Assembly: GCA_018907035.1 (NCBI GenBank)
Contig: JACCIC010000054.1
Span: 252,501 to 316,500 of the forward strand
Direction of reading: 5' to 3'
DNA length: 64,000 nucleotides
Source: Sycobia sp. Sy_11
Lineage: Eukaryota; Arthropoda; Insecta; Hymenoptera; Epichrysomallidae
Positions within the stretch are counted from its first letter, which is position 1; each line of letters begins with the position of its first letter. Made by a program: the position numbers and the translations under genes. Shown here piece after piece: positions 54,474 to 64,000 of the stretch. Under the pieces are notes generated by a model. It ran no database searches and was not told where the DNA came from. It saw only the letters and a program-made list of their open reading frames with translations.

Positions 54474-55320
54474 TATAAATGAATTACCGTTTGATTAAGC
54501 CCATCCTTAAAAAAGTTATTACATTTATGGATTCCATTGATAAGCCATGATGAACAGACATTCAATACATTACATTAAATTTAATATAAAGTATATTAAA
54601 TTCAAGACACACGTATAGATGAACAAAGTCTGTGAAAGTTGCGTGCTCGGTGCATTTACTATATCTGTGTTTTATTTATTACTCGTTCTGATACAAAATG
54701 GCAACAAATAACGCCGCATACCATGTAGAAAGTCTAATATAATCTTTTATTAGTAATGTAAAATCTATAGTATGCGACAAATTTGCCATACATTTGTAAC
54801 GCGTAGGTATAATGATTGCGTTCATAGTTGCCATCGAATTAATTAGCTTCAGTAATAGGCACATTGAGTCACTATAATTTGAAAAATATGATGGGCGTTA
54901 CATTTGTAACTTGTTACAATCGATATCCATCCGCTAATAGATTTTATTGCGCGCCCGTGCAATTTAATGCAGAAAATGTATTGAAATTAAAATTCTACAA
55001 ATCGACATTAAATTTATCGTCCGAGGTATTGAAATTTATTTCTGTATATTTTCATAAAATTTAATGTAAATTTTCATTGTTGACATCAGTTTGCATTCAT
55101 TGGCTTTATGAGATTCACATTGAAATCCAAAGCGTACATTCTAGTTAACGAGACATTGATCCAATTGAGCGCTTCCACAGGATAAAAATTTTTTATTTCC
55201 GAGGAGTAATAACATTTGGTTCTTCATTACAAATACTACCGAAATTCACTATCGACATATATACATATATAACGGAAGTTAACAAGCGTATTATAATCGA
55301 GAATCGGTGTAATAATTGTA
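53261..55320. other. AT-rich non-coding stretch
   Basis: Unique sequence with one (TA)n array. No gene or RNA recognised. Confidence 0.6.
54424..54470. repeat. (TA)n microsatellite
   Basis: About 47 bp of TA. Confidence 0.98.
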
Positions 55321-55620
55321 AAGTTGCCAAAAGCGACTAATCGGCCGGGCGCCGCTGTGGCAAAATGGGACGCTCATCATGGGGCTCCAAAGCTATTTTG
55401 CGAGCATCCGAGTCGGCCGCGCGTCCTCTCTCAATTATTCAGGAGCAAGCAGGCAATATATGTATATATATATATACACATGGTTGTTTTAAAATTTACG
55501 TGGAATCGCACTTCCAGTGACGCGCGGAATTCTCGATCCTGCCTGGGCCGCTTACATATACGTTACATATACGTGACGAGACCGGGATTTACGAAGCAAA
55601 GAGTGCTTTCTCTCACTCTC

Positions 55621-55671
55621 TCCCTCTTCTCTTTCTCTCTCTCTCTCCCCTCTTTCTCTCTCTCTCTCTCT

Positions 55672-55712
<41 letters not shown>
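55621..55712. repeat. (CT)n array, interrupted
   Basis: CT units broken by CCC and TTT, with a pure core of about 18 units at 55675-55711. Confidence 0.96.
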
Positions 55713-55716
<4 letters not shown>

Positions 55717-55830
55717 TTCTCCCTTATTCTTTTTTGCCTATTCTGCTGGGTGTCGAAAAGTCGATTTGCGGGATTCGTGCAATTGGCGTGTGAGCGAGAA
55801 CGAGGATTGCCACGAGTGAGTACGAGAGAC

Positions 55831-55831
<1 letters not shown>

Positions 55832-55868
<37 letters not shown>
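55832..55868. repeat. (GA)n microsatellite
   Basis: About 17 GA units facing the CT array 120 bp upstream. Confidence 0.97.
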
Positions 55869-55869
<1 letters not shown>

Positions 55870-55964
55870 TAGGAGGAGACGACGGTATCTCTGCGGTGGG
55901 TCGTCGTGCGCCAGCGAATGAGCGAAAAAATTTCTACTTGATGGTTATACAGTACACATATACA

Positions 55965-56014
55965 CACACACACACACACACACGCTCACACACGCACATA
56001 TATATATATATATA
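55965..56014. repeat. (CA)n-(TA)n compound microsatellite
   Basis: About 15 CA units with CTC and GCA interruptions, then eight TA units. Confidence 0.95.
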
Positions 56015-56166
56015 GGGCTGCTGTTTTTGATTCGTTTTGGCCGCGCGCGGGCGCGCAGTCACCGTCGCCGCGCACGTGTCCCTTTTATACGCTTTTTTGT
56101 TCCCGCCCCCTCACACACGCCCTCCTTCCTCTCTTCCTTTCTTTTCAAAAGTATAGTTTTATACAG

Positions 56167-56172
<6 letters not shown>

Positions 56173-56209
<37 letters not shown>
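56173..56209. repeat. (TA)n microsatellite
   Basis: About 37 bp of TA. Confidence 0.98.
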
Positions 56210-56213
<4 letters not shown>

Positions 56214-56400
56214 ACATAAATGTATAATAGCTCAGGGAGTCGTATATATTCTTTCTCCGATTATATACGCCGGAGACGCGCGAAACTGTTGTGTCAATTC
56301 CGATCAGTGACGCTTGTTCGCAATAAAACCGATGACACCGGAAAAACAAATATACGGGATTTGGCATCCAGCGGGACGGTTATACTCCCCCCATCCTCTT

Positions 56401-56517
56401 TGAATTCATCTCTATTTTTAATTGGAAACTGAACTGTTTTATATCTCTTTTTTCGTTGTATTTTTTTTCTGCCTATATGTGTATGTAATTATTGCAACGG
56501 CGTTATCAACTGGATTG

Positions 56518-56564
<47 letters not shown>

Positions 56565-57991
56565 TGTTGGTTAAAATAAAATTTTATCATGTCTCAGGGA
56601 TTATGCGTCTCTATTAAATTTTGCTGTTCTAGTTTACGCAATTCATTATGCTCAAAGCTATTAATTTTTATGCACAGCCACACGTGTCTTCGTCTATTAT
56701 AAAATCAATAATTACAATAACACATATATATTACAAACATAATATTTTACTTTCAAATATATTGAATAACTAAAGATTTGTAAGTAATATGTTTAAAAAT
56801 ATGGTTAAAAACTTATTATGTATTAAATGAACCACTGGAAATTCTAATGGCAGGCACCTAATATCTTACATATACCTTTGTACGTTTACTTTGGATTAAA
56901 ATTGAAAAATCTGAAAGTTACGCAAAAAATTATTGCTTACGCTAATTCAAGACGAAACTAAAGAGCTACGGATGTATTTCGAACGAATTCCCTCACTCGA
57001 CTTTGTCAAAAATATGTAAACTTATGTTTTAATTACTGATTATTAATATTGCACAGTGAATTTTTACGCAAATTAAAGTATCACGAGAATATGGCAATAA
57101 CAAATAAATCTGTGAAGTCATATCAGACATTTAAAAAAATATGTTGAAGAAAAATTGTCCAAAAAAACATTATTCTCTTATAAAATTTAATATTTTTTTT
57201 ATTTATTATTTTATATTTAATATTTAACATTTATATTGAATAATAGTTAATATTTAATATTGTTAAAGAAAAACGCAATGAGATATAAAAATTGTGAGAC
57301 CAAAGTTCGATTAAAGTTCCGATGGGATAGGCATCTATCGACCTGCCATTATCACATGCAGACCGACAACTGTGATACTTCAGCGGATCCCGACGCGATA
57401 TATCAAATTATCTCCCTATTCCATCACTTGCATCTAAAAAATTGATGTTAAAAAAAGATACATTTCCATGAAATATGCAACTTTTGTTTAAAATATTTTT
57501 CAACGTAAATTGGTTAGAAATCATCGTTGTTGATTAACATAAATACTATCTCAACATGCTATTTTCCAAAAAAAAGGAGAGTGAGTTGACCAATCGGAAC
57601 TCAATCCGTGTCAGTGATAAAAACAAATGAGAAAAACAATATGCGACGTAAAGAAATGCGATTGGGAATATTAATCGAATATTTCCTGCATTAAAAAAAC
57701 ATAGAGGGAGCGATAAAATGTTAAAATTATCGTCGAGCCAAGATTGGAAAATATTGGGAAACGAGATCAAAAATTTTATACCCAACTTGCCCTCTTTATA
57801 GACAACCGCGATCGGTCAGCGGGGAGATACATCGTAAAGAAAATATCTGTAAACACTTTTAAAAGCGTGGCGCAGGACCGTTTCAAAAATAAAATATGAT
57901 AAAGTAAAAGAGCTAAATCATCCGAGCACGAGATACTAACCAGACGACCCAGGGAGAACCACCTGTTGAAACTATATCTCTCTTTCCCAAC

Positions 57992-58040
<49 letters not shown>
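56401..58040. other. AT-rich non-coding stretch
   Basis: Unique AT-rich sequence with two (TA)n arrays and a degenerate TATTTAATATT repeat region at 57185-57262. No gene recognised. Confidence 0.6.
56520..56561. repeat. (TA)n microsatellite
   Basis: About 42 bp of TA. Confidence 0.98.

Positions 58041-58046
<6 letters not shown>
57996..58046. repeat. (TA)n microsatellite
   Basis: About 51 bp of TA at the border with CpG-rich DNA. Confidence 0.98.
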
Positions 58047-58049
<3 letters not shown>

Positions 58050-58968
58050 TCAAATACAGTCTCCTCCATACCCCCGTCCTCGCCCATCGGTATTAGAATT
58101 TTTAAAATAGCGGCTTTTTAAAAAAGAACCCCTGGTCGGAAGAGGAGGGGGGGGCAGGGGAAGCGAATCGATATCTAGCCATATTTCAAAAGCACTCCTC
58201 CAGACGCTCGTGCCATTGCTGCTCAGCGTTATATATAACGGATATGAATAACGTCCGTCGGCGGGGGCACTGTTCGAAAAGTAAAAGAAAAAAAAACAAC
58301 TAAAAAAGCTATATAGTGGCGAGCAAGCCAGAGAGGGGGGGGGAGGGAGAGCGGGGAGAGAAAGTGATAGAACGGGGACGGAGGGCACTGCGGTTAAGAA
58401 TGACAAGCGCGGCATAAGTTATCGCTACACTTTTGAAAGAAATCAGTCCCCCCACCCTCCAACCTACCCCACCCCGCACGTGCCCTCGCGGTATTAAACG
58501 CCCATCCCACCGCTACGTCCGCGGAGAGGAAGCAATAATTAATAACCCTTATCGAGTCCAAGGCGACGGCGGCGGCGACGGTGGTTGTGCAGCGGATAAA
58601 GCCGATATTCTCCGCGAGCACCGCGGTGCTTCCGGCTCCAGCGGGCGCGGGGCTCTCTCTTATATACATACATATATATCGTACAAATCAAGTCATATTC
58701 AAAACCAGAGAGCGGATTCTCCGTCGCGGAGCGCGTTATTATTTTTAGCCGCGGCAGGCGCGGCCGAGCCCGGATAGCGCGCGCGCACACATATACACCA
58801 TTATAGTACCAGTGGAGCTATTCTCCTTTCGCCTCGGTGCCGTCTTCCTCCCCCTCCTCTTCCTCCATCTTTCTTATTCTCCTTTCCTCATCTCTCAAAC
58901 TGAACTTTTATATATACATACATACCTCTGTTTATGTGAGTGTGTGTCTGCGTGTTGGTATGTTGTTT

Positions 58969-58989
58969 GTGTGTGTGTGTGTGTGTGTG
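58969..58989. repeat. (TG)n microsatellite
   Basis: About ten TG units. Confidence 0.96.
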
Positions 58990-59078
58990 CACGGTTTCGA
59001 CTGTGCCCGTTATATTATACCCCTCGCTGATATGGTGCGCGCGCAGTGCGTACGCGGCTACGTTTATGCATCATATGT

Positions 59079-59084
<6 letters not shown>

Positions 59085-59134
<50 letters not shown>
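59085..59134. repeat. (TA)n microsatellite
   Basis: About 50 bp of TA. Confidence 0.98.
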
Positions 59135-59136
<2 letters not shown>

Positions 59137-59271
59137 GGGAGAGGGAAACCTTGCGCGGCCGGATTCTCCGAATTGCTCGGATGGCGCGGGGCATTTTCGA
59201 GCCGGTATATTTACGAGCTAGCGACAAAAGGGCTTTGGCGCTAAGATATGAAATTTGGAAAATGAGAGTCA

Positions 59272-59300
59272 GAGAGAGAGAGAGAGAGAGACGGAGAGGG
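59272..59300. repeat. (GA)n microsatellite, interrupted
   Basis: About 12 GA units with a CG interruption, in purine-rich DNA to about 59335. Confidence 0.93.
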
Positions 59301-59540
59301 AGAGAAAAGACGGAGAGGTAGAGGAAAGGAGCTCTATTTATGGCCGACGAGCAACCGATGCCGCTTCTGCTGCCGCTGCCGCGGCACTGATGATGTTACG
59401 CGCGAAACTCTCGTTAGTGCAATAATGGCGCGACTGGATTTTTATTGTTCTATCCGTTCGTAATTCTCGTCCCGATGCGACTGTTCTATATTGCTTCATT
59501 ACGAGTCTGCGAGCTCTGAAATGTTTTCGAATTAAAAAAA

Positions 59541-60442
59541 AAGAGATGAAATTTTTTATATTTTCGTCGTTGCGATAATTAACTTATAGTATTATAGGCC
59601 ATCTTCATCGGGTCACCTGTCTAGAACTTTATATATGATTTGCTTAATTGTAAGAAATTTCATTTATTTTCATATCACATTAATCTGTATTCGTTTGATA
59701 ATTAAATATCGTTGATTAAATTTACCTCGGTGCATGCTGAAGTATCTCGTCCAACCGAAATCGGCTGAAAATACACCATGTCGAGATATCTAATCGTGGC
59801 GTTCCTCTCAATAATCTTTGGACATAATTACTTTTGGAACATCGCTAGCCATGCAAATTAAAGTTCAAGCACGTAGTTTTTAAATGAATTACGTAAAACA
59901 TAAATTTTTCGTTTACTATTTTATTTTCTATATGAAAAAATGATCCGAAATTAGATAAATCCGAACTTTAAATTAAACAGCTCCTATAGAGGGGCTTCGA
60001 TGAAGTTGACAACTTATATACGAGGAATGTTCCAAGTGGCGAAAAATGAATCGATTATCGAAATTTGACAATTACGGACATGCTAGTTTTCAGCAGTCAT
60101 GGCAAGACGAGAATAATTCTTAAAGATGAATTGAAGTCGTTAAATAACCATTATGTGGCAGGTTTCATAAAAAAAAACAGATCAATAGAAAAACTCGATC
60201 CATAAATATTTGTACTCCATTGCTAAGATTTAATTGATCGACCGTAGCGATTCATTAACTGCGATTTTCTAGCTGTCGTTTCAAATTATATCGACTGAAT
60301 TTATGATCAAGTCTATGAATATTGAAACGGTTATTTTTTAACGTTACCCGTAAGTAATAGCAGAATGAAATGGATATAAAGAAAGTTTATTTAATATTTA
60401 CATATTAATTTAAATCGGCGAATAACTATATTTATAGAGTAC

Positions 60443-60493
<51 letters not shown>

Positions 60494-61430
60494 CCTGATA
60501 TTATCTTTTCAAATGTTTTTTATAATGTTCATTGTTTGAAATATCCACGGCATTCGGTTGTTCCTCTATACTCGTACGTATAGTTGAATCATATATTTGG
60601 ACCTATTCGTTATACATCTGAATCAATGAAAACCGAATCACTGCTATAAAAATAGTGAAATTGCCACTGGTAAATCATGTGTATCTTAGATATGGACTGG
60701 GAAACTAATCGACTATATTCGCTGATTTATTGCAGAAAACATTTCACCGCTTATTTCAGTAGCAAGGCGTTAATCTTTTAACGAATTCCAATTTCGATAT
60801 TTGACATGACATATAATCTTGGGTGCTCGAACACAAATGAACGAATCATTCAACAATGACAGACGAGATAAGGGAATAAACTCTAATTCCATTAGCGAAT
60901 ATCTACGATTCTTTAGTAATTAACAATTTAAAACATTTAAAAAAAGGACCACTTTGATTGATTGTAATGTTATTATTTGCATCAATCAGGTCTTAAATCA
61001 GTAAAAATGTATAGCTATTTCTGCTATTTTGCCAGTCATCGTGCCTGTACATTGTGATTATATAAATGCAGTTTTATTAAAATCATTGAAATCAAAATAT
61101 TGCGAAATTTAGATCTGTCTGTATCATGAAGCAATTAAACAATTACTATTCCTCCTCAGTTTGTAATTTTCAGCTTTTCTATAGTAATATGAATTTTTAT
61201 TCCTCCCCGAGTAATCACGTAAATTTCTCGTTTCTCTATTACCATCGAGCATAAGGTATAATGACACGTACAAAAATGCGACTGTCTGAAGAATATCCTG
61301 TCAGATCAGCCATCGCCTGTCAAAATGAAAAACCTCATCGACTTACTTCCTGTACAAATTACCGCGGCCGAACAATAATATCGCTTCGTCGCGAATGGCC
61401 GTGTATCTGTACTTCTGTGATCATTGCGCA
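59541..61430. other. AT-rich non-coding stretch
   Basis: Unique sequence with one (TA)n array. No gene or RNA recognised. Confidence 0.6.
60445..60492. repeat. (TA)n microsatellite
   Basis: About 48 bp of TA. Confidence 0.98.
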
Positions 61431-61819
61431 GCGCCCGGGGCAGTAAAATAAAAAACAAACGTTACAGAGCACCGTGCTTCGGAGGATCATTTCGCTGCGC
61501 TTAATCGCACAACAAACAAATGCGGCAGACGGATGCGCGCGGCGAAATTTCCCCCGAATTCGCAGGGCAACGCAAGCGGTGGGCTCGCGTTTTGCGCGAA
61601 ATTCCGGTAAAACTTTGCCGAGCCCTCCCTACCCCGTTTTAAACAACAACTGTTAGGCTCACCTGTTTGCTTCAAAATATCGCTCGTACACTTTAAAGCA
61701 GCCGCATAGTTTCGGATATTACTATAAAATGTAATTATTATAATAAAGGGCGCTGCTTTAAGTAGCGCTACCGAGTAAAATGCGAGTCCGTTACATTCGA
61801 GGATCAAATAAATCGAGGC

Positions 61820-61822
<3 letters not shown>

Positions 61823-61871
<49 letters not shown>
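61823..61871. repeat. (TA)n microsatellite
   Basis: About 49 bp of TA. Confidence 0.98.
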
Positions 61872-61874
<3 letters not shown>

Positions 61875-62114
61875 GATAATTTCTCCGAATGATGCACGCG
61901 CAATAAGCTTCGCTCGTGGAGACCCCCGTGAGTTGGGCCCCTGACCACCCAAGGCGAGCATAATGAATTCCCTTCTTTATGTCGTGCAATATTTTCGAGA
62001 AGTCTAAGCGAAATGTATCTACCATATATATATATAGATGTGTGTACGCGTGCGTATAAAAAACACACGCGAAACTATTTGGTCTGCAGTGAAAGAAATG
62101 ATATGACTGGCATG

Positions 62115-62116
<2 letters not shown>

Positions 62117-62155
<39 letters not shown>
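62117..62155. repeat. (CT)n microsatellite
   Basis: About 19 CT units. Confidence 0.98.
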
Positions 62156-62157
<2 letters not shown>

Positions 62158-62658
62158 ATATATACCACGATTACGCGCATCTTGCATATAGTTGGTATAT
62201 TTGAAATAGGAAAAGAAATGCTTTAAAAATAAATACATCGAGGCTGTATGAAGTTCGTTTTTGGAGATAAATAATTTTTACTCGTTTATGGAGAGAAATG
62301 AAAAGTCTTTGATCCACGCGCAGCGAGTTCATCACGCAATATATTTTGCATGTTTTTCTTTCAGCGCAGGCGAAAGCGTCAGCGGTATTGAAGCGGGGGG
62401 GAAGGTATAAGAGTAGATATATTAAGTAGAGAAGCGAATGAGTCGTTATATGCAAGGTAAGGTGGCTCGGTTCGTTATCTCGAATTCGGTTTCAGTACAA
62501 TGTTCTAGGAAGATAATGGATTGTCGTTCTCGTGATTAGTTGGAAAATATTTTTAAATGACGATATCTATGATAAATCATGACATAAATGTAACGTTTGA
62601 TTTCTTGAATAGATATTCTTGCTTAATTTAAAATGCAATGCAAAAATTACAGAATTTG

Positions 62659-62769
<111 letters not shown>

Positions 62770-62779
62770 TATTGATATT

Positions 62780-62803
62780 CATTTTTTTTTCGTTATTTCA
62801 CAG
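62780..62803 (+). other. Possible 3' splice site
   Basis: A T-rich tract with few purines ends in TTTCACAG at 62803. Downstream one frame is open for 22 codons to TAA. No exon or partner donor is supported. Confidence 0.1.
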
Positions 62804-64000
62804 AAGAAAATCTAAAAATCAAAACTATGGTGTTTTAATTAATTCTACAAATATGATTCACCAGTTTTATTAAAATAAGTAAAGTCCTATGAATATTAAT
62901 TGTTTTTCTGGATGAAAATATCAATTTGCAGTCTATTGAACCTTGTTAAATTTTAACCTCCAATTATTTTCATTACACCGTCAACCAATCATAAAGTTAA
63001 TCTCAGTTTGTCTCACTTTCTATTATAAAATCCTTCGTCCTCGGGCAAACAGATGCTTGATTGCTCTTTAAGTTCCTAATGCGCATATCTTATATAAACA
63101 CTGCGGATAAGAGAAACCTGATTTTTAGAAAGAGAAAAATGACGCTGGAGGATAACAACCGTTAATACAAAACTGGTTTATATCGTGCCCCATTTGACAG
63201 ATATTGTCGAATTATGAAAATTAGCATAATATCATCGCGTATTAGAATAACTGTTCAATAAATACAATGAGCTCTCGAGCGCCAATGCAGGCGTTCCGTT
63301 CCGAATCTGGTTCCCGCTGAGTCAACCGTTCTTATACGCCGAACCCGGTACGGAGACATTCTGGTTTTATGCCCTCGAGTTAAAATTGTCTTGTCATAAT
63401 TATAATCGATCGACGCATTGATCGCGAATTTTTGTTTTGTTATTTTTTCATTTTTGTTGCTGCGTTTAATATTCCGTTGAATTTAATGTCTAGGAAATTA
63501 GGTTTCGATAATATAAATCGAGCTAATGTAATTACATTGAAATTTCTTTACGAATTTACATATAATATAGGTTTGAAGGTGGCGGATCTTTTACTAGGAA
63601 TGGCAATTCGATTTTTAATATTCGCTCCATACATAGGATTAAAAGAGAAAAGAAATTAAATCGGATATTTCTCACACTAATGAGCCGCGGCCTTAACCGA
63701 GAAGGAATCGATTTACGGAATGAATTCGCAAATCCGAAAAATCGGCTAATCACGCACCGAATAAATAAATGTTGATATTGAGCCAAGGTCTTTTAGACAG
63801 TCATGCATTGAATGTGGAAAAATGATGGACGACTTGGGCGATGTGCGCCTGGAAATATCGCGAGATTTAAGAATCTGAAAACCTCATCGCGGAAGGAAAA
63901 TTATTCTCTAAAAGCTAAAGATATTCAATAAAATTACGAACTAGTAAGATCAATTGATGTTTTTATGAAATTTATTTTTTATTAGTTTTTACTTCGGTAG

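Larger units (their letters stand above)
55321..56400. other. Mixed CpG-rich block with microsatellites
   Basis: A long CT tract facing a GA tract, a CA array and a (TA)n array. The 182- and 138-codon frames consist largely of Ser-Leu and Arg-Glu runs from these repeats. Confidence 0.6.
58041..59540. other. CpG-rich block
   Basis: G-rich stretches (58141-58160, 58335-58370), a GGC-type repeat near 58565-58580, a pyrimidine-rich segment (58845-58900), and (TG)n, (TA)n and (GA)n arrays. No credible gene. Confidence 0.6.
61431..62160. other. Small CpG-rich island and microsatellites
   Basis: CpG-rich at 61430-61640, then a (TA)n and a (CT)n array. Confidence 0.55.

Noticed and set aside
58227..58240. 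14-bp palindrome CGTTATATATAACG
   Set aside because: About four 14-bp palindromes are expected in a window this size and this one is mostly alternating AT.

Overview
The window reads as nuclear DNA of an animal, most likely an insect. It has no operons, ribosome-binding sites or long uninterrupted reading frames. It has many dinucleotide microsatellites, and AT-rich stretches alternate with blocks full of CpG. CpG is common rather than depleted (many CGCG runs, homopurine and homopyrimidine tracts). That fits the lightly methylated genomes of Hymenoptera (ants, bees, parasitoid wasps), but this is inference from composition only and other arthropods cannot be excluded.

I recognise no protein-coding gene, tRNA, rRNA, snRNA, known microRNA, intact transposon or CRISPR array. 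Almost every long open frame is a translation of (TA)n, (CT)n, (GA)n, (CA)n or trinucleotide repeats. The few without repeats are about as long as chance predicts and mostly lack an ATG. The window is best described as a 64 kb non-coding stretch: an intergenic desert or the inside of a very long intron.

Layout: AT-rich, mostly unique stretches (for example 1-1360, 1990-4780, 10480-11960, 14460-15440, 18780-20860, 23240-25860, 36780-38340, 40760-42060, 43690-46380, 47670-49880, 53260-55320, 56400-58040, 59540-61430, 62160-64000) alternate with CpG-rich, repeat-dense blocks (for example 6160-7480, 8130-9990, 11960-14460, 15440-16500, 20860-23240, 25860-27060, 27640-29140, 33190-36780, 42060-43690, 46380-47670, 49880-53260, 58040-59540). 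About forty (TA)n arrays of roughly 36-60 bp punctuate the window. They are often paired with (CT)n or (GA)n arrays and are absent from 13.5-22.1, 32.4-40.8 and 40.8-47.1 kb.

Most worth checking are: a 99-nt stem-loop with a perfect 14-bp arm at 51148-51246; a perfect 18-bp hairpin at 37183-37223; a 92-bp exon-like segment at 49523-49614; a non-repetitive island at 19812-20041; and single good matches to a CTCF-like site (26789-26803), the TCTCGCGAGA element (38630-38643) and a double TATA box (22385-22433). None amounts to a demonstrated new system.
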